A stretch of 64,000 nt of DNA from Adineta steineri (taxonomy: Eukaryota; Rotifera; Eurotatoria; Adinetida; Adinetidae), in assembly GCA_905250115.1 (NCBI GenBank), contig CAJNOI010000006.1, positions 1,345,526 to 1,409,525 on the forward strand, written 5' to 3'. The position numbers were made by a program, and so were the translations under genes. Every line of letters begins with the position of its first letter. The first letter of the stretch is position 1. The notes under the pieces were generated by a model. The model was not told the origin of the DNA. It saw only the letters and a list, made by a program, of their open reading frames with translations, and ran no database searches. Below, in pieces: positions 25,123 to 37,600 of the stretch.

Positions 25123-26351
25123 ATGGGCAGTAAACTAAGTCGATCATCATCAAGTCGATCTGAAGGAACGAAAGTTAAATGGAGAAAAGGTAAACGAAAA
25201 CGATCAGAAAAAATAGAAACATCAGCTAGTGATGATAAATTTCTTACTCAACGTGATCATGGACAAGAAAATACGAATGGAAATCTAGATAATTCGTATG
25301 AAAAATGGAATAAAGTGATTGATCAACAAGAATTAACAAATTATAATGGTAAGATTTTATTAGCATAGTTAAATATGCATTATTATTAAAAAAATGTTTA
25401 GTATAAGTTATTATTTTCAGTAGATCCACCCGGAGCACCAAGCACATATTCAGCAAATTATCAAATGAATCAAAATGATTCACGAGACCGAACATGGTCA
25501 TCACCGCTTGATATGACTAATCAGTATTATCAAGGTAACTCACATTCAATGATGACAACATCTAATATTCCATATGATATGAACCAATATGTTCCTCCTG
25601 AATTTCAAACATCATATAATAATAATCAATCTCAACAAGTATCTCTTGACGAACGACCATCAAAAAAAGTACAATTTGCTCGTCAAACTCAACAACAACA
25701 ACAACAGCAACAACAAGCTGCAACTAGAACTCCTTTAACTAATACTCGATCATGGCATGAACTTAGTGCTTCAAGTAATGATAATTCTTTTGCAACAGGT
25801 AGACAAGAACCAGCATTAGGTCGACAATCTACACATCGATCAGCTATGCCAGTATCTAATGCATCATTTGTACAAAAACCTATTTATATTGGTATTGATC
25901 ATCAAGCAACATTAGCAGAACGTGGTCAAACAACAGTACATAAACGTCAACATAAATCTAGTGATAAGAGTAGCTTAGATTCATCCGTTCCAACGACGAA
26001 TCGTCATCGAACACGTACTCATACACATCATCAACATAAACACCAAGATATGAATGATTCATCACCAACAAAATTCCAGGTACATTCAAATAAATCTGTT
26101 GATCGTTTAGAAGGAAAAGGATCAGGTGTACATCGATCATTAACAACAACGTCAACATCAACAATTATAGCAAATAGACAAGCACAACAAGTAGAACAAC
26201 CAATATTTAATGATACCGAAATGAGAATACCTAAAAGTAGAAATAATCGTCAAGTACAATCACAACATTTAGAACAACAATCACTTGTTGATAATGAAAT
26301 AAGACCATCAAAAAGTCGAGGAACTCATTCTCAAGGAAAACAACAACAATC

Positions 26352-26406
<55 letters not shown>

Positions 26407-26595
26407 CAACAACAACGTGTAACAGTTAGCCGCACTAATTCACCTTTACGAACAGACGCGACAAGACGTCAAGATAATAAACATCAAAATGGACCTATTA
26501 TGAGAATACCTATATCACAACAACATCGATCAAAACAATCGTCAACACCGTCAACAGGAACTAATACTCCACCAGTTACTCGAACACGTGTATAA
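25123..26595 (+). CDS. Gln-rich disordered protein with N-myristoylation motif
   Basis: Two exons: 25123-25348 and 25422-26595; the intron join gives NYN-VDPPGAPSTYSANY. The N-terminus MGSKLSRSSSSRSEG matches the N-myristoylation consensus (Gly2, Ser6), followed by a basic stretch (KWRKGKRKRSEK), a combination typical of membrane-tethered proteins. The rest is low complexity: Gln, Ser, Asn, Thr, His. Two poly-Gln tracts are present, at about 25690-25715 and 26353-26415 (the second about 21 Gln). The C-terminus is STPSTGTNTPPVTRTRV. No folded domain is seen. Length about 450 residues. I do not recognise the family. It could be a scaffold at the inner face of the plasma membrane; that is inference from the N-terminus. 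Confidence 0.75.
26353..26415 (+). repeat. CAG/CAA repeat coding poly-Gln
   Basis: Fifteen tandem CAG codons followed by six CAA codons, all in frame, coding about 21 glutamines. The pure CAG part is expected to be length-variable. Confidence 0.9.
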
Positions 26596-26670
26596 ACTTT
26601 AATATTTATTAAAAGAAAAATCTTTTTATGATTAAACATGTTTGGAAAATTGTCTTTGATAATAGACTTC

Positions 26671-28273
26671 TTATAATTTTTCCCAACCATCTGCCAATGG
26701 CTGAACATATAAATGATTTTCTTTGTTTTCATTGTTATTTCTATAATGAACTTGCCATTTTCGATTATCACCTTTATACATCATAACTAAACGATTTTGC
26801 ATTTCACTATCAAAATCTTTTAATGTTTGATTTGAAGTTATAACAGGCGTTGTAAATGATGCATCTGATGGATAATGTTCATCACCTGGCAAAACTAATA
26901 GCATTGCCTCTGGTATTTTATAACATACAGCTAATATTCGTTCAGTTCGATATTTTGGATCGTTTTCACGTTTAATTAAAAATTCATGTAGCTTTGAAAG
27001 TTGTCGAAAATTAGCTAGACGAGCTATTTCAATAATTTGTGGTGGTAATAAAGTAATAGAACCTTGACGATATCCATCAAGAACAATATCTGGCTCTAAC
27101 CACTAGAATACAAAACTTTATTATATTAAATTTATATTATTGATTAATAATCATACATCAGCACAAACAGTTTCGTCATCATCAGCAGCAATGGAACATG
27201 AATATATTTGTGGTAATATTGCAGTATAGAATATCGTATCGAAACGTACTTTAGCAATTGCAGCAGCTAAAAATTGATTCCATTCATATAATGAATGAAC
27301 ATCTGGTTCAACTTGTATTTCTTTACACATAGCTATAAATTGTGATGCATCATTACGTATTTTATCACGCCATTCATGCATAATATTGTCTGATAAATTA
27401 AATATTGTAGAATATCTGATTATAAAATAGATGAGAATCGTAATAATTGTAGATTGTCTTACTGTGAGTTTGAAGATGTACGTGTTTTAGCAAGTAAAAG
27501 ACCAGTTTCTTCAAATGTTTCTCGAATAGCACAAAGACGAAAGACAAGGCCAGGATAAGGATGATCGATATCTTTGTATATATCAGCTTTTTGCTTAGAA
27601 AATCGATCAATATTACTCAATGATGAAAGATATTCAGGCCATTCCAATGACAAATCACAAGGATCCAATTTACCACCTGGAAAACTGTAATAAATAAGAG
27701 TAAAAATTTTATACAACTAATTTGAATTTCTATAAAAACTGTAGACATCTTGAAGTTTATAGCAGATAGTATGTACCTTTTAGGATAAACTTCTTCAGCA
27801 ATTCTATCTTATGACTCGAAGCTTTTCTTTCTTTGTGACGAATGTTGAGGATTTCACTTCCAAGGATTGTAAGCTCATCTGAAAATCAAAATCTTCCATA
27901 TAATCATTCGCACATGTCTAGCCACACCCAGATCATAAATCAACATTCATAACAAACAATTGAATGTATCATTAGAAGTACGAACAAATCTAATCAATTG
28001 TTTTAAAACATTTTCAACTCGAAGAAGAAATTCAAACTATCACTCATGCATAGAATAATTAAGATTCTAACTCAAGTTCTATATTTGAGCAGATAAATCC
28101 CTTCACCTAGCTTTTCTATATTATTCTTACGTTGATGCATTCGGTGCAAAACGCATTTTTGGTGAACGTTTCAAGAATAATGTTGAATAATCAAACAGAC
28201 TTTTGCCATTATTAATATGAATCTGTTTATTCGCATGTAGCATTAATGAAGCCGATTGTCGCCATGGAACCAT
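26671..28273 (-). CDS. NUDT19-like Nudix hydrolase
   Basis: Exons at about 28131-28273, 27465-27684, 27155-27416 and 26671-27103. Start MVPWRQSASLMLHANKQIHI; stop TAA 26671-26673. The Nudix box is visible as FPGGKLDPCD ... RLCAIRETFEETGLLL. As in NUDT19, the segment between the first Gly and the RE-x-x-E-E-x-G-L core is longer than in classic Nudix boxes (about 45 residues). The middle has YEWNQFLAAA and TIFYTAILP, also like NUDT19. In animals this family cleaves CoA and CoA esters into phosphopantetheine and 3',5'-ADP in peroxisomes. The C-terminus is DGWEKL, not a canonical SKL signal, so peroxisomal targeting is doubtful. Length about 350 residues is normal. It is convergent with the Gln-rich gene, with only about 75 bp between stops. 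Confidence 0.88.
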
Positions 28274-28624
28274 ATTTTTAAAAAATCTTGTTTTTCAGTT
28301 TAAAATTTATATATCATCCCAAACAAACAAAAAACAAATCGCATACAAATTAATTATAAAAAAGAAGAGAAGGAAAAAGGAAGAAGTTAAACTTTTGTTT
28401 TCTATCATTATGTTTTTTTTTCATCTTAAAATACACACACACAAGCATGCAAAAGCAAAAACAAATTAAAAGAGAAATATTACTAAAACTAACAAAAGAA
28501 TATGTTTAATTTTAGATTTGTACAAAAAAAATTCAAAAAAACATGTTTATTTTAGTAGTTTTTCTTTGTATTCAAAATTGCACTAATACTGACATATCTA
28601 TATGTTTATTTCAAACAATGTTAT

Positions 28625-31600
28625 TTATGTACTTTCATTTGAATCTTGTTCAGTATGACCATATTTAGCTAAACGTATTGCTTTAAGACGATTTCGTGCT
28701 TCATCTAATTCACGTTCTTTGGTTAAAATAACTTCTTTACATTTAATTTCTTGTGCAATGCCTGGTACAACACGCATTGATACTTCAAAATATTTATCTT
28801 CACGTTGCATTTCAACAGCATGTTGAGCTGATCGTACAAGCGCATCAGCAGCGCGTTTTACAGCATTACCAGCAGTTTGTAAACGTGCCTGTGATTGACT
28901 CATAAAGTCTGCTTTAACTTTACAAGCAACAAGTAGAGCAGCCGTATTTGAACTAACTTGTTTTGCACTTGATATTAGTTTTTCTTCAGTACCATAACCT
29001 TGAACAAGTCCATTAGCAGCATCACATAATACATGACATGCTGATGCGACATAACGTGCCTAAAATAAAATAACAAAAAATAAATGGAATTTTCAAAAGA
29101 AAAAGAGCAATTGTACCGCTGAAATTAATCCTTGAGACCATTGACCATCTTCTTCTGAACCTGATTTTGATGAAAGCTAGAAGAAAATAATATTATTCAT
29201 CTCCGAAATCATTAGTATATAATTATCAATTAATTAATTAGCTATTTTGTTTTGTTTGTTAAGCGTGCATTTTATTAGTCAATTTATGTGTATTAGAATA
29301 GAAGCAGAAGCTAAAGGAGCGAAAGCATCAGAATTTAATAGCAGTTTAATTTGTCTTTTTTAGATATATATTATTAACCAAAAGCATATAAAAGCTCATG
29401 TACCTATCCAATACAATTTTCAACAATCATTTTTCCTATCTTTTAAATTAAATATAATTAAGAAACTGAATTGAATCATTGAAGATGTATATAGAGGAAG
29501 AGAACGAATCTATTATTGAAAAAGTGTTCATTGTTGATTATAATAATACATCCTATCTCAAAATAATATTCGTTTTTTCCCATAATATCATGAATAAAAA
29601 TTTCTTTATAAACTACAGAATAATCTAAATTTGTATAAAAGAATAAGAAGCAGAAAATAATAAGCGTATATGAACTACGTGCACAAGATAATCTAAATAA
29701 CTACATATGACGAAACGAACAACATAGATATATATATAATTGATGTGATACCTGTGCAGGCGAAGTGCCTTTATTGATGGTGGATACTGAGAAAACATTT
29801 TTAGGCAAAAATGGATTGGTGCGTGTCTAAAATATTTGTCATCGCTATTTATATTTTTCATTCATTTTATTCTAATCAAAGCAAATCCTGTCATTGTTTT
29901 ATTTTTTTGATCAAACAAATTCTATCTCTAATTGAATAGCTAATCCAACGAAGACAGAAACAATCACTACTACTAATATAACTTACTTTTACTTTTGATG
30001 CAATTTCTTTTTGTGCCGATGTTGCTGCACTTATTAATGCACCAGCTGCATTCATTATTGATTTAGCAGCTTCAAGAATTTGTTCATCAAAATTAAGATT
30101 ATCATCTATTTCCTGTAGAAATCAAAAGTTATTTATTTATTTATTTTAAATAAAGAATCAAAACAAATAATCGTCGAATTACATCAGCATAACCTGAAAC
30201 GTATTGCATGACAGCCTAATACATAGATACATATTCATGTATGCATATAGATAAACACCTTATGAAAAAAATTAATAGCTCGTGTGATCAAGGTTGCTAT
30301 TTCGAACAAATACGAAAAGCTTTATTTTTCTTGTCGTCTTCTTCAAATAGAAACCTTGATCACACGAGCTACTTATTTTATTCAATAAGGTTTGCAAAAT
30401 CATCTATAAATTCATACATAGATATGTAAATAATGCTTTCTGTCATGAAATACGTTTCATATCAGACTGACTACATAATAAATAAGCTGCAAAAGAAAAA
30501 AAGTATATATATAGATAAATAAGGTAAATTGTGCTGATATGAGCAATACTCGGTTGAATTATGAATCAAACAACCAAATATCAAACATATCATGACAAGA
30601 AGCCTTTCAATATTTTGTCTTAATATATAACATAAAGAAAAGAATCGGTTTATCTACTTTAGGTTTTCGACGTGGTTTAAGACTGGATAATTTTTTTGCT
30701 GCTGATTCAATTGATTGAGCTGCATTGAATAATTCGTTTTCAGCAATATATGTTGGATCATCTGGATCTATGAAATCAGCACCTATTCAAAACGAAGAAG
30801 AAAAAAATGGAAATAAATTTTACACTTCATATTATTTACCTTTTAATTGTTTAGCACATTGAACAAGTTCTTGTGTTGATTGTGCAATCATTCGTGAATA
30901 ATTAAGTAATTTTTGTTTTGTTTCATTCGATGGTTTTTGTATTAATATATGTATTGTTTCTAATAATTCTTTATAATGTTTAATACATGATTTTCCACTA
31001 TCTAATGTACGTTGTTGTAATGCTTTATCATCAGTTGTATATGCACTTGATTTACAAGTAAATAATAAATCGGATGCAGATTTACGACCTAAATTAGCTG
31101 CAGCTATAATATCTTCCTGTCGGCATGATTGACCTGCTGCTACTGCTTTAGCTGTTGCTATTGTTATCTATAAATGAAATGAAATAAAATATATTTCTTC
31201 TAATATTTATTTATTTTATTACTTGTTTAGTAACACGAATTAATTCTTCAGGTGTTGTTTGATTTGGTGGTATATGACCATTATTAAATAAACGAAGTTC
31301 TTGAGCAATTGATTCAATAGTTGCTTCCAAAGCATTTGTACCACGTTGAGCTTCATCTTCAACAGATTTAACTGTACGTAATAATGCTGTCACATTTGTC
31401 ACCATAACTTTCGCACTTTCCTTTAATTTTAACATTTCTGGATCATCAATTTGTTTACCACTTGCAGTTTTTGTAACATTTATTAAATTATTTAATGCTA
31501 AAGCAACATCTTTAACACTATTGATAAGCATTACTTGAGCTTCACCATCGTCAGCACCTAATGATGCCGCACCCATTTTAACCACTTCAGCAAGCTGAAA

Positions 31601-34600
31601 TAAAAAAAAAATAAATAGAATAGATTTTATTAATATATAAAAACTCTATTGGTGATTATTATATCCAATGAATTAAAAAATGTAAGTTTCAAATTTTTTA
31701 TGAAATTTACTAATAGAAAATATTTTTTTATTACAATGGATTATTCATATGAATAGCGATGTCAATTCGAAAAAACGCAAAATATTTATGAAGACTCATT
31801 ATTTTTCATATACAAATATTGACTGATAATATAACAAGAAACTTCTGTTAGATTTCTATCGAATGTGATTAAACTTACAGAACGCATGCTTTTATATAAG
31901 ATTTCACGATGCTTATCGATAGAATTAGGTGACGTATTTACTTAATCATATATGGGAAAAATTCCAATGTAAAATCCAGAGTAAGGAAAGAAACAGATAT
32001 GATAAACATATATGAATAATACCTTTACGTCATTACCTGAAGGTGCATGTCATACTATAATTGCTTAGAACATCGTATAATCGATATTATCTACGATATG
32101 TTTTAAAAATAACATAATTATTTTTTGATGTTCTTTTGCCTTGAAATTTTTTCGATGATATGATTATCATATTACCTTTGTTATTGTTCGAACAGCTGCT
32201 TGTGCTGCTGATGCTAATTGTTCTTGTGATGATGCAGCACCGGCTACTAATGTTTTTGTATCTTCAACAAGTGCTTTAGCTGTTTTTAGAATAGCTTCAC
32301 GATGATCAGCAAATGTTTCACCATCAAATTCAGAATTTAATGTTCCAGCAGTTGCAAATAGAATTGTTGTATCCTTTTTATTTTATTAAATAAAAATTAA
32401 TTAAATTTTTCTATCGAATATAAATAATTCTTACTAAATCAGCAATTATTCCACTAACTGTACTTGCAGCATTAATACAAGCTTGTGTACCACGAGCACT
32501 TGCTTGTAAAGCAGCTAAAACATATGAAATCTAAATAAAATAAAAATTATTTAATTTCTTTTTGTTTTGAACTAAAAACAAAAAATTACTTTTTCAATCA
32601 CTTTTTGACTTAAAATTTCAATATCAGATTTAAAATTTTGATCATAATTATTCTGTTGATAAGAACCTAATTTTTCAATTAATTCAACACATGTTAAACC
32701 TAAATCTGCTACAACACTTTTAATACGTGTTGCTAAATCATTTGTTGTTGCTGTACCAATAGCACCATAAGTTGCATTGATTAATTCATTATATTCTCGT
32801 GTTAATTGATTAGCTAAATGACGAATATTATCTGTATGATTTGTTTGTGTTAAAATTTCTTGTGTTGTACGAGCCATTTGTCGTAAAATTTCAACCATAC
32901 ATGTTTGATAATCAACAAAATGTCCTTGATTTGTTAACATTGTTGTATCTAATGTTGATATTAATTTACGAATATTTTCACTTAAACCACTCATGATACC
33001 AATAGATGATGATTGATCTTCAAGTGTATGAACTAGTTTATGAATAGATCGCGTTAATAAATCACTATTATCATCAACAACTTTATGCCATTGAAGATTT
33101 TTTATATTTCCACCTGATTCTTTTGTACCCATTAAAAATTGTAAACTTGTTTCAACAATTGATTTAACTTGTTCTAAAATAAGACATTTTTCTTGTGTAT
33201 GTACCATACATGATACATAATCGATTGTATGTTGTACAAATGGTTCAATATAAGTTACAAATTGTGTAACATAAGAACCAATACGTTCAGCATCACGTTN
33301 NNNNNNNNNNNNNNNNNNNNNNNNNNNNNNNNNNNNNNNNNNNNNNNNNNNNNNNNNNNNNNNNNNNNNNNNNNNNNNNNNNNNNNNNNNNNNNNNNNNA
33401 TTCAAAACGACCAATAGATGTTTCATTTGTTGATTTTGATGTTAAACATACAGTTATAACATGATTGATACTATCTGTTACAATTTTTGCTGCATTAGTT
33501 AATTGTTGTTTCGATTCATTTGTTGTTGTTTGTGGTTCAATAGAAACTGTTTTAACTTTTTCTAATAATTGATTTGATGATGTATGAACATTTTTTAATG
33601 ATGTTATAAGATTTGTACGTTTATCATCTTGTTGTTGATGATGAGCTAAATCAATTCCATTATTAATAAAATTTCCAAATGCACGAGTAAAACTTGTTGA
33701 TGTTTTAGCTAAATCTTCTGTTGCACCTGTACGTGTACTATGAACTAAATCAGTTGTTGCTTGATTAAGATTAGCTGCAGAACGAGTTATATCTGTTTGT
33801 TTTTGTTCAAAATTTGTTGATTGAGAAGAGTTTTTATCAAATGGACCAGCTAATACGTAAATATATTCTGACATTTGTTTAATTGCATCATCAAGATAAC
33901 GTTGTGAAGGCATTGTTGATATACAAGCATTTAATGCTGATGAAACTTCACGGGCTATTTCAGCAAGTTTATTTTGTATTTCAAGATCATTTGGTGTGTG
34001 AATAGCTTTTTTAGCTTCACGAACAAGATTTGTTGAATGTTCGAGAACTTCATGAGAACGTTCAATAATTGATTCTTGAATTTGATAATTAGTTGTTGTT
34101 GCAGCTATACCACGAGTTGAATTAGTTAATTTACGAAGGGTTTGTAATATTTCACGTGTACATGTTTCAACAGTTTTTTCATCACTCTATATTTAAAAAA
34201 AAACAATAATTTGTATATAATAGTAAAAGAGAATAAACATACTTGAGTGACAGCACTGAGCAATTGAGATATAACTGTATTTACTTGTTTACAAACGGAA
34301 CATAATTGAGCAGACGATGTATCAACCTAGTTAAAAGAGAGAATGAAAAAAGTTTTTTTCTTATTAATTGTTGAAATAGATTATGGTGAATATTCCTCGA
34401 AACATAGAAACAACTACTATAGTTCGCAGAATGTAACGATGAATAAGCTTGCATGAGTCAATTATATTCAGAGCACAAGAGAGAAAAGAACAAAGGTAGT
34501 AAAGAACGCAAGAATAAATACTATTAAGTAAATAAATAGATATCGACTGTAGGAGTTCTTTTTTTTCTATTCAAATGAATTGCTCTTGCAAAAGGCAATG

Positions 34601-37600
34601 ATTTTATTGATATCTGTACTATTAAACTTACCGTTTCATCTACTTTAGGTCTTAAATGTCCATCTTTTGCTTGTCGTTTTATTTCTTCTAATTCTTTATC
34701 GAGCATTTCAATTGATTCAACAATTGATTCTACATCAAGTGGCACTGAACCACATAATTCTTGAGCCTAAACAATAATAATTTCAAACTTTTGTTAGATT
34801 TGACATAATTAGTTTTCTTACGCGTATTAAATAAGTACGAAGATCAAGTAATGCTTGTGTTAATTGTTTTGAACTATTATTTAAATGAAGAGCTTGAGAT
34901 TGATCATGAACAGTTGGTACAGATGCTTTAGCTAAATTAGCTAAACGTGTTGCTGGACCAAAGAAATCTTCACATGCATTCAAAAGATTTGCTTGTGATG
35001 AAAATGAATCTGGTTTAACCATACAACCACGAATACCTTGAACAACTTTAGGTATAAGATCAGCAACTGTTTTACATTGTTCAACAAGTTGTTGATGAGA
35101 TTGTTGATTTTTATTTGTCATTGCTGAACCTGATGTTGCAGCAATACATTGTGTTGCACATGATGCACAATGTCGAGCACATTGTTCAACACGTTTAAGT
35201 ATTTTTCGTTTTATACTATTACTTGTTGCAATATTAGTTGCCGATCTTTAAAAAAAAATAAATAAATAGAAAAAGTAGTATTTAATTTTTTTGAATATTT
35301 ACCGAAGTTCTTCAGCTGTTCTTTTTAATTCATATTGAAGTTGTGTATCATTTGGTTTCGATGCACAATTTTTAGCTGAATCAACCATTTTAGCTGTTGC
35401 ATCAGCAAGCATTTTAGCGGCTGATAACAATTTATTTTGTTGATTTGTATCATCACCAGCTAATTCAGCTTGTTGTCTTAATGATGAGACAAGTTGAGCA
35501 GTTGCTTGTGCTAAAACTTTCGCTTGTTTAACCATTTCAACAGCATCACCAACACATGAAAATAATCGATCACTGGCTGTTAAAATTTGATCTATTGATT
35601 GATCTTGATATTGTTTAACAGTAAGATTTTCTTCATCTTGTTCTTCATCTTCTTCTTCAATTTCATCATTCGCAATCATTCGTCGCGTAATCGTTGTTGT
35701 TGTTGTTGATTGTTTATCAATTCCAATATGTTTCTTACCATTTGAAGTAAAAGAATAATTACTATCAGAATTTGCTGCTAAACTATCTGTTACTAATTTA
35801 ATATGAAGTAGAAAATCATTGAGACTTTTACGAATTGTTAATCCAGCATTTGTTAATTCTGAATGTTGTTCTTCATTTGTTATCGGAGGTTTACATGATT
35901 GAAGAACAGCTTCAATTGAACGTGTTACACTACGAGCAGATTCTATTAATTGTTCTTGACATAACGGACTTGAAATTGTAGCAGCTACAACCTAACAAAA
36001 CAAAAAATAGAATAACATTTATTTTCTTATTCAATTAAAAATTCTTACTTTAGTACAAGCAACTAATTGTGATGTTGCTAAAGCACATTGTGTAGCTGTT
36101 GAAATAATTTCATTAACATTTTGTTGTTGTTGTACATTAGTTGCAATATCTTTTGCTTTAAGTACATATGATGCTGTTGTATTTGCAACAGATTTAGCTA
36201 ATCCTAATAATCTATCTTGATATTCAATTGATGAATCAAATGGATTGATTGTTATTTCATTAGCTAAACGTCGAACAAGATCATGACTTATTTCACCTAA
36301 ACGTGATGCTGTTAATAAAATATTTTGTCTTATCGATGAATCAGTATGATTATCTGATAATGCTTCAATATGTGTTAATAAATCATTAAATGTCGAACAT
36401 AAATGACTTGTTTGATCCATTAAATTTGTTTTATCATTTATTAAATTTGTATAAATATCCATTTCTTTACAAAATTCATTTAAATTATTTGTTATGGTTG
36501 ATATAGCAGCACCAAGTGAATGATTATATTCAGAATTTCGACGATTTAATTGTTGATTGTTATTTATATCAGATGTTAATATAACAATTTGTGCTGTTGA
36601 AGCATTAATAGCTGATAATTCACTTGTTAATAATTGATGACTTACATCAAGACGATTTTCTATCGAATATTCTTGTTGATTATCCTTATAAATAAACAAA
36701 TAAAAACAATAGAATTTTATTTTAAATATAAAAATCTATAAGACATACAGTTAAAGATATTGATGATGGTTGTTGAGTATATTCCATTTGTAATTCACGT
36801 GCTAATTGTGATTGAGCATAATTAACCGTATTACGAGCATTTTCAATTGAAGAAAATAGTACTGTACCACCAGTACCACCATGTAAAATAGATGATAATG
36901 GTGGTTGTTGTTGTTCCTATATTAAATAAGAAAAATAGATTTTTTATTAAGAAAGAAAAAATAGATTTTTGTTTTACATGGATTTGTGAATTGTAATAAT
37001 CTTCTTGTTCATTATCTGAATATATTGGATATGGTGGGTTAGAATAATATTCAGGGCCATAGTATTGATAGTGAGGATGAATTGGAATATCTTAAAAAGA
37101 AAACAATAATTAAGATTTTCTTGAATATATTTTATCGTGTTTCTACGGGATTTTCACGTATACATGTTTTTTTCTAACTCTTGATCTTTGAAATGTTATA
37201 AGAGAAAATCTCCGAAGTTGTTTACATATTATTCTGAAAACGACTCGTGAGACTATGAAACTACTGAAATAATTCGAAAAAAACACTTTCCTGCAAAATT
37301 TGTTAGCCTTTCCGCGGATTCGTCTACTAGAATTAATTTGAAAAGATGCTTTGGGGAAATATTTTTCACGCATAGACATTTGCCCCAGACTACTGTGTAT
37401 TGAACGGTGAAAACCGCAGGTCGCTATGACTTTCTATTTAAGAGTTATAAGCTTTTCTTCCGCAGGCCTTCTTTAAAAATTGCAATATTACTAGTGTATT
37501 CTAATAATTAAATAGACTATTTTTATATGAACTTATATATAGAATAATTTTTTCCTCATAGAAGAATCTTTTCATTAAACTAAAAGGAATTTAATATTTT

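Noticed and set aside
26484-26771. Minus-strand frame across the 3' end of the Gln-rich gene
   Set aside because: Mirror of the real plus-strand exon joined to the Nudix 3' end; not coherent.
29625-29861. Minus-strand open frame in a talin intron
   Set aside because: Not in frame with neighbouring talin exons and lacks talin-like composition.
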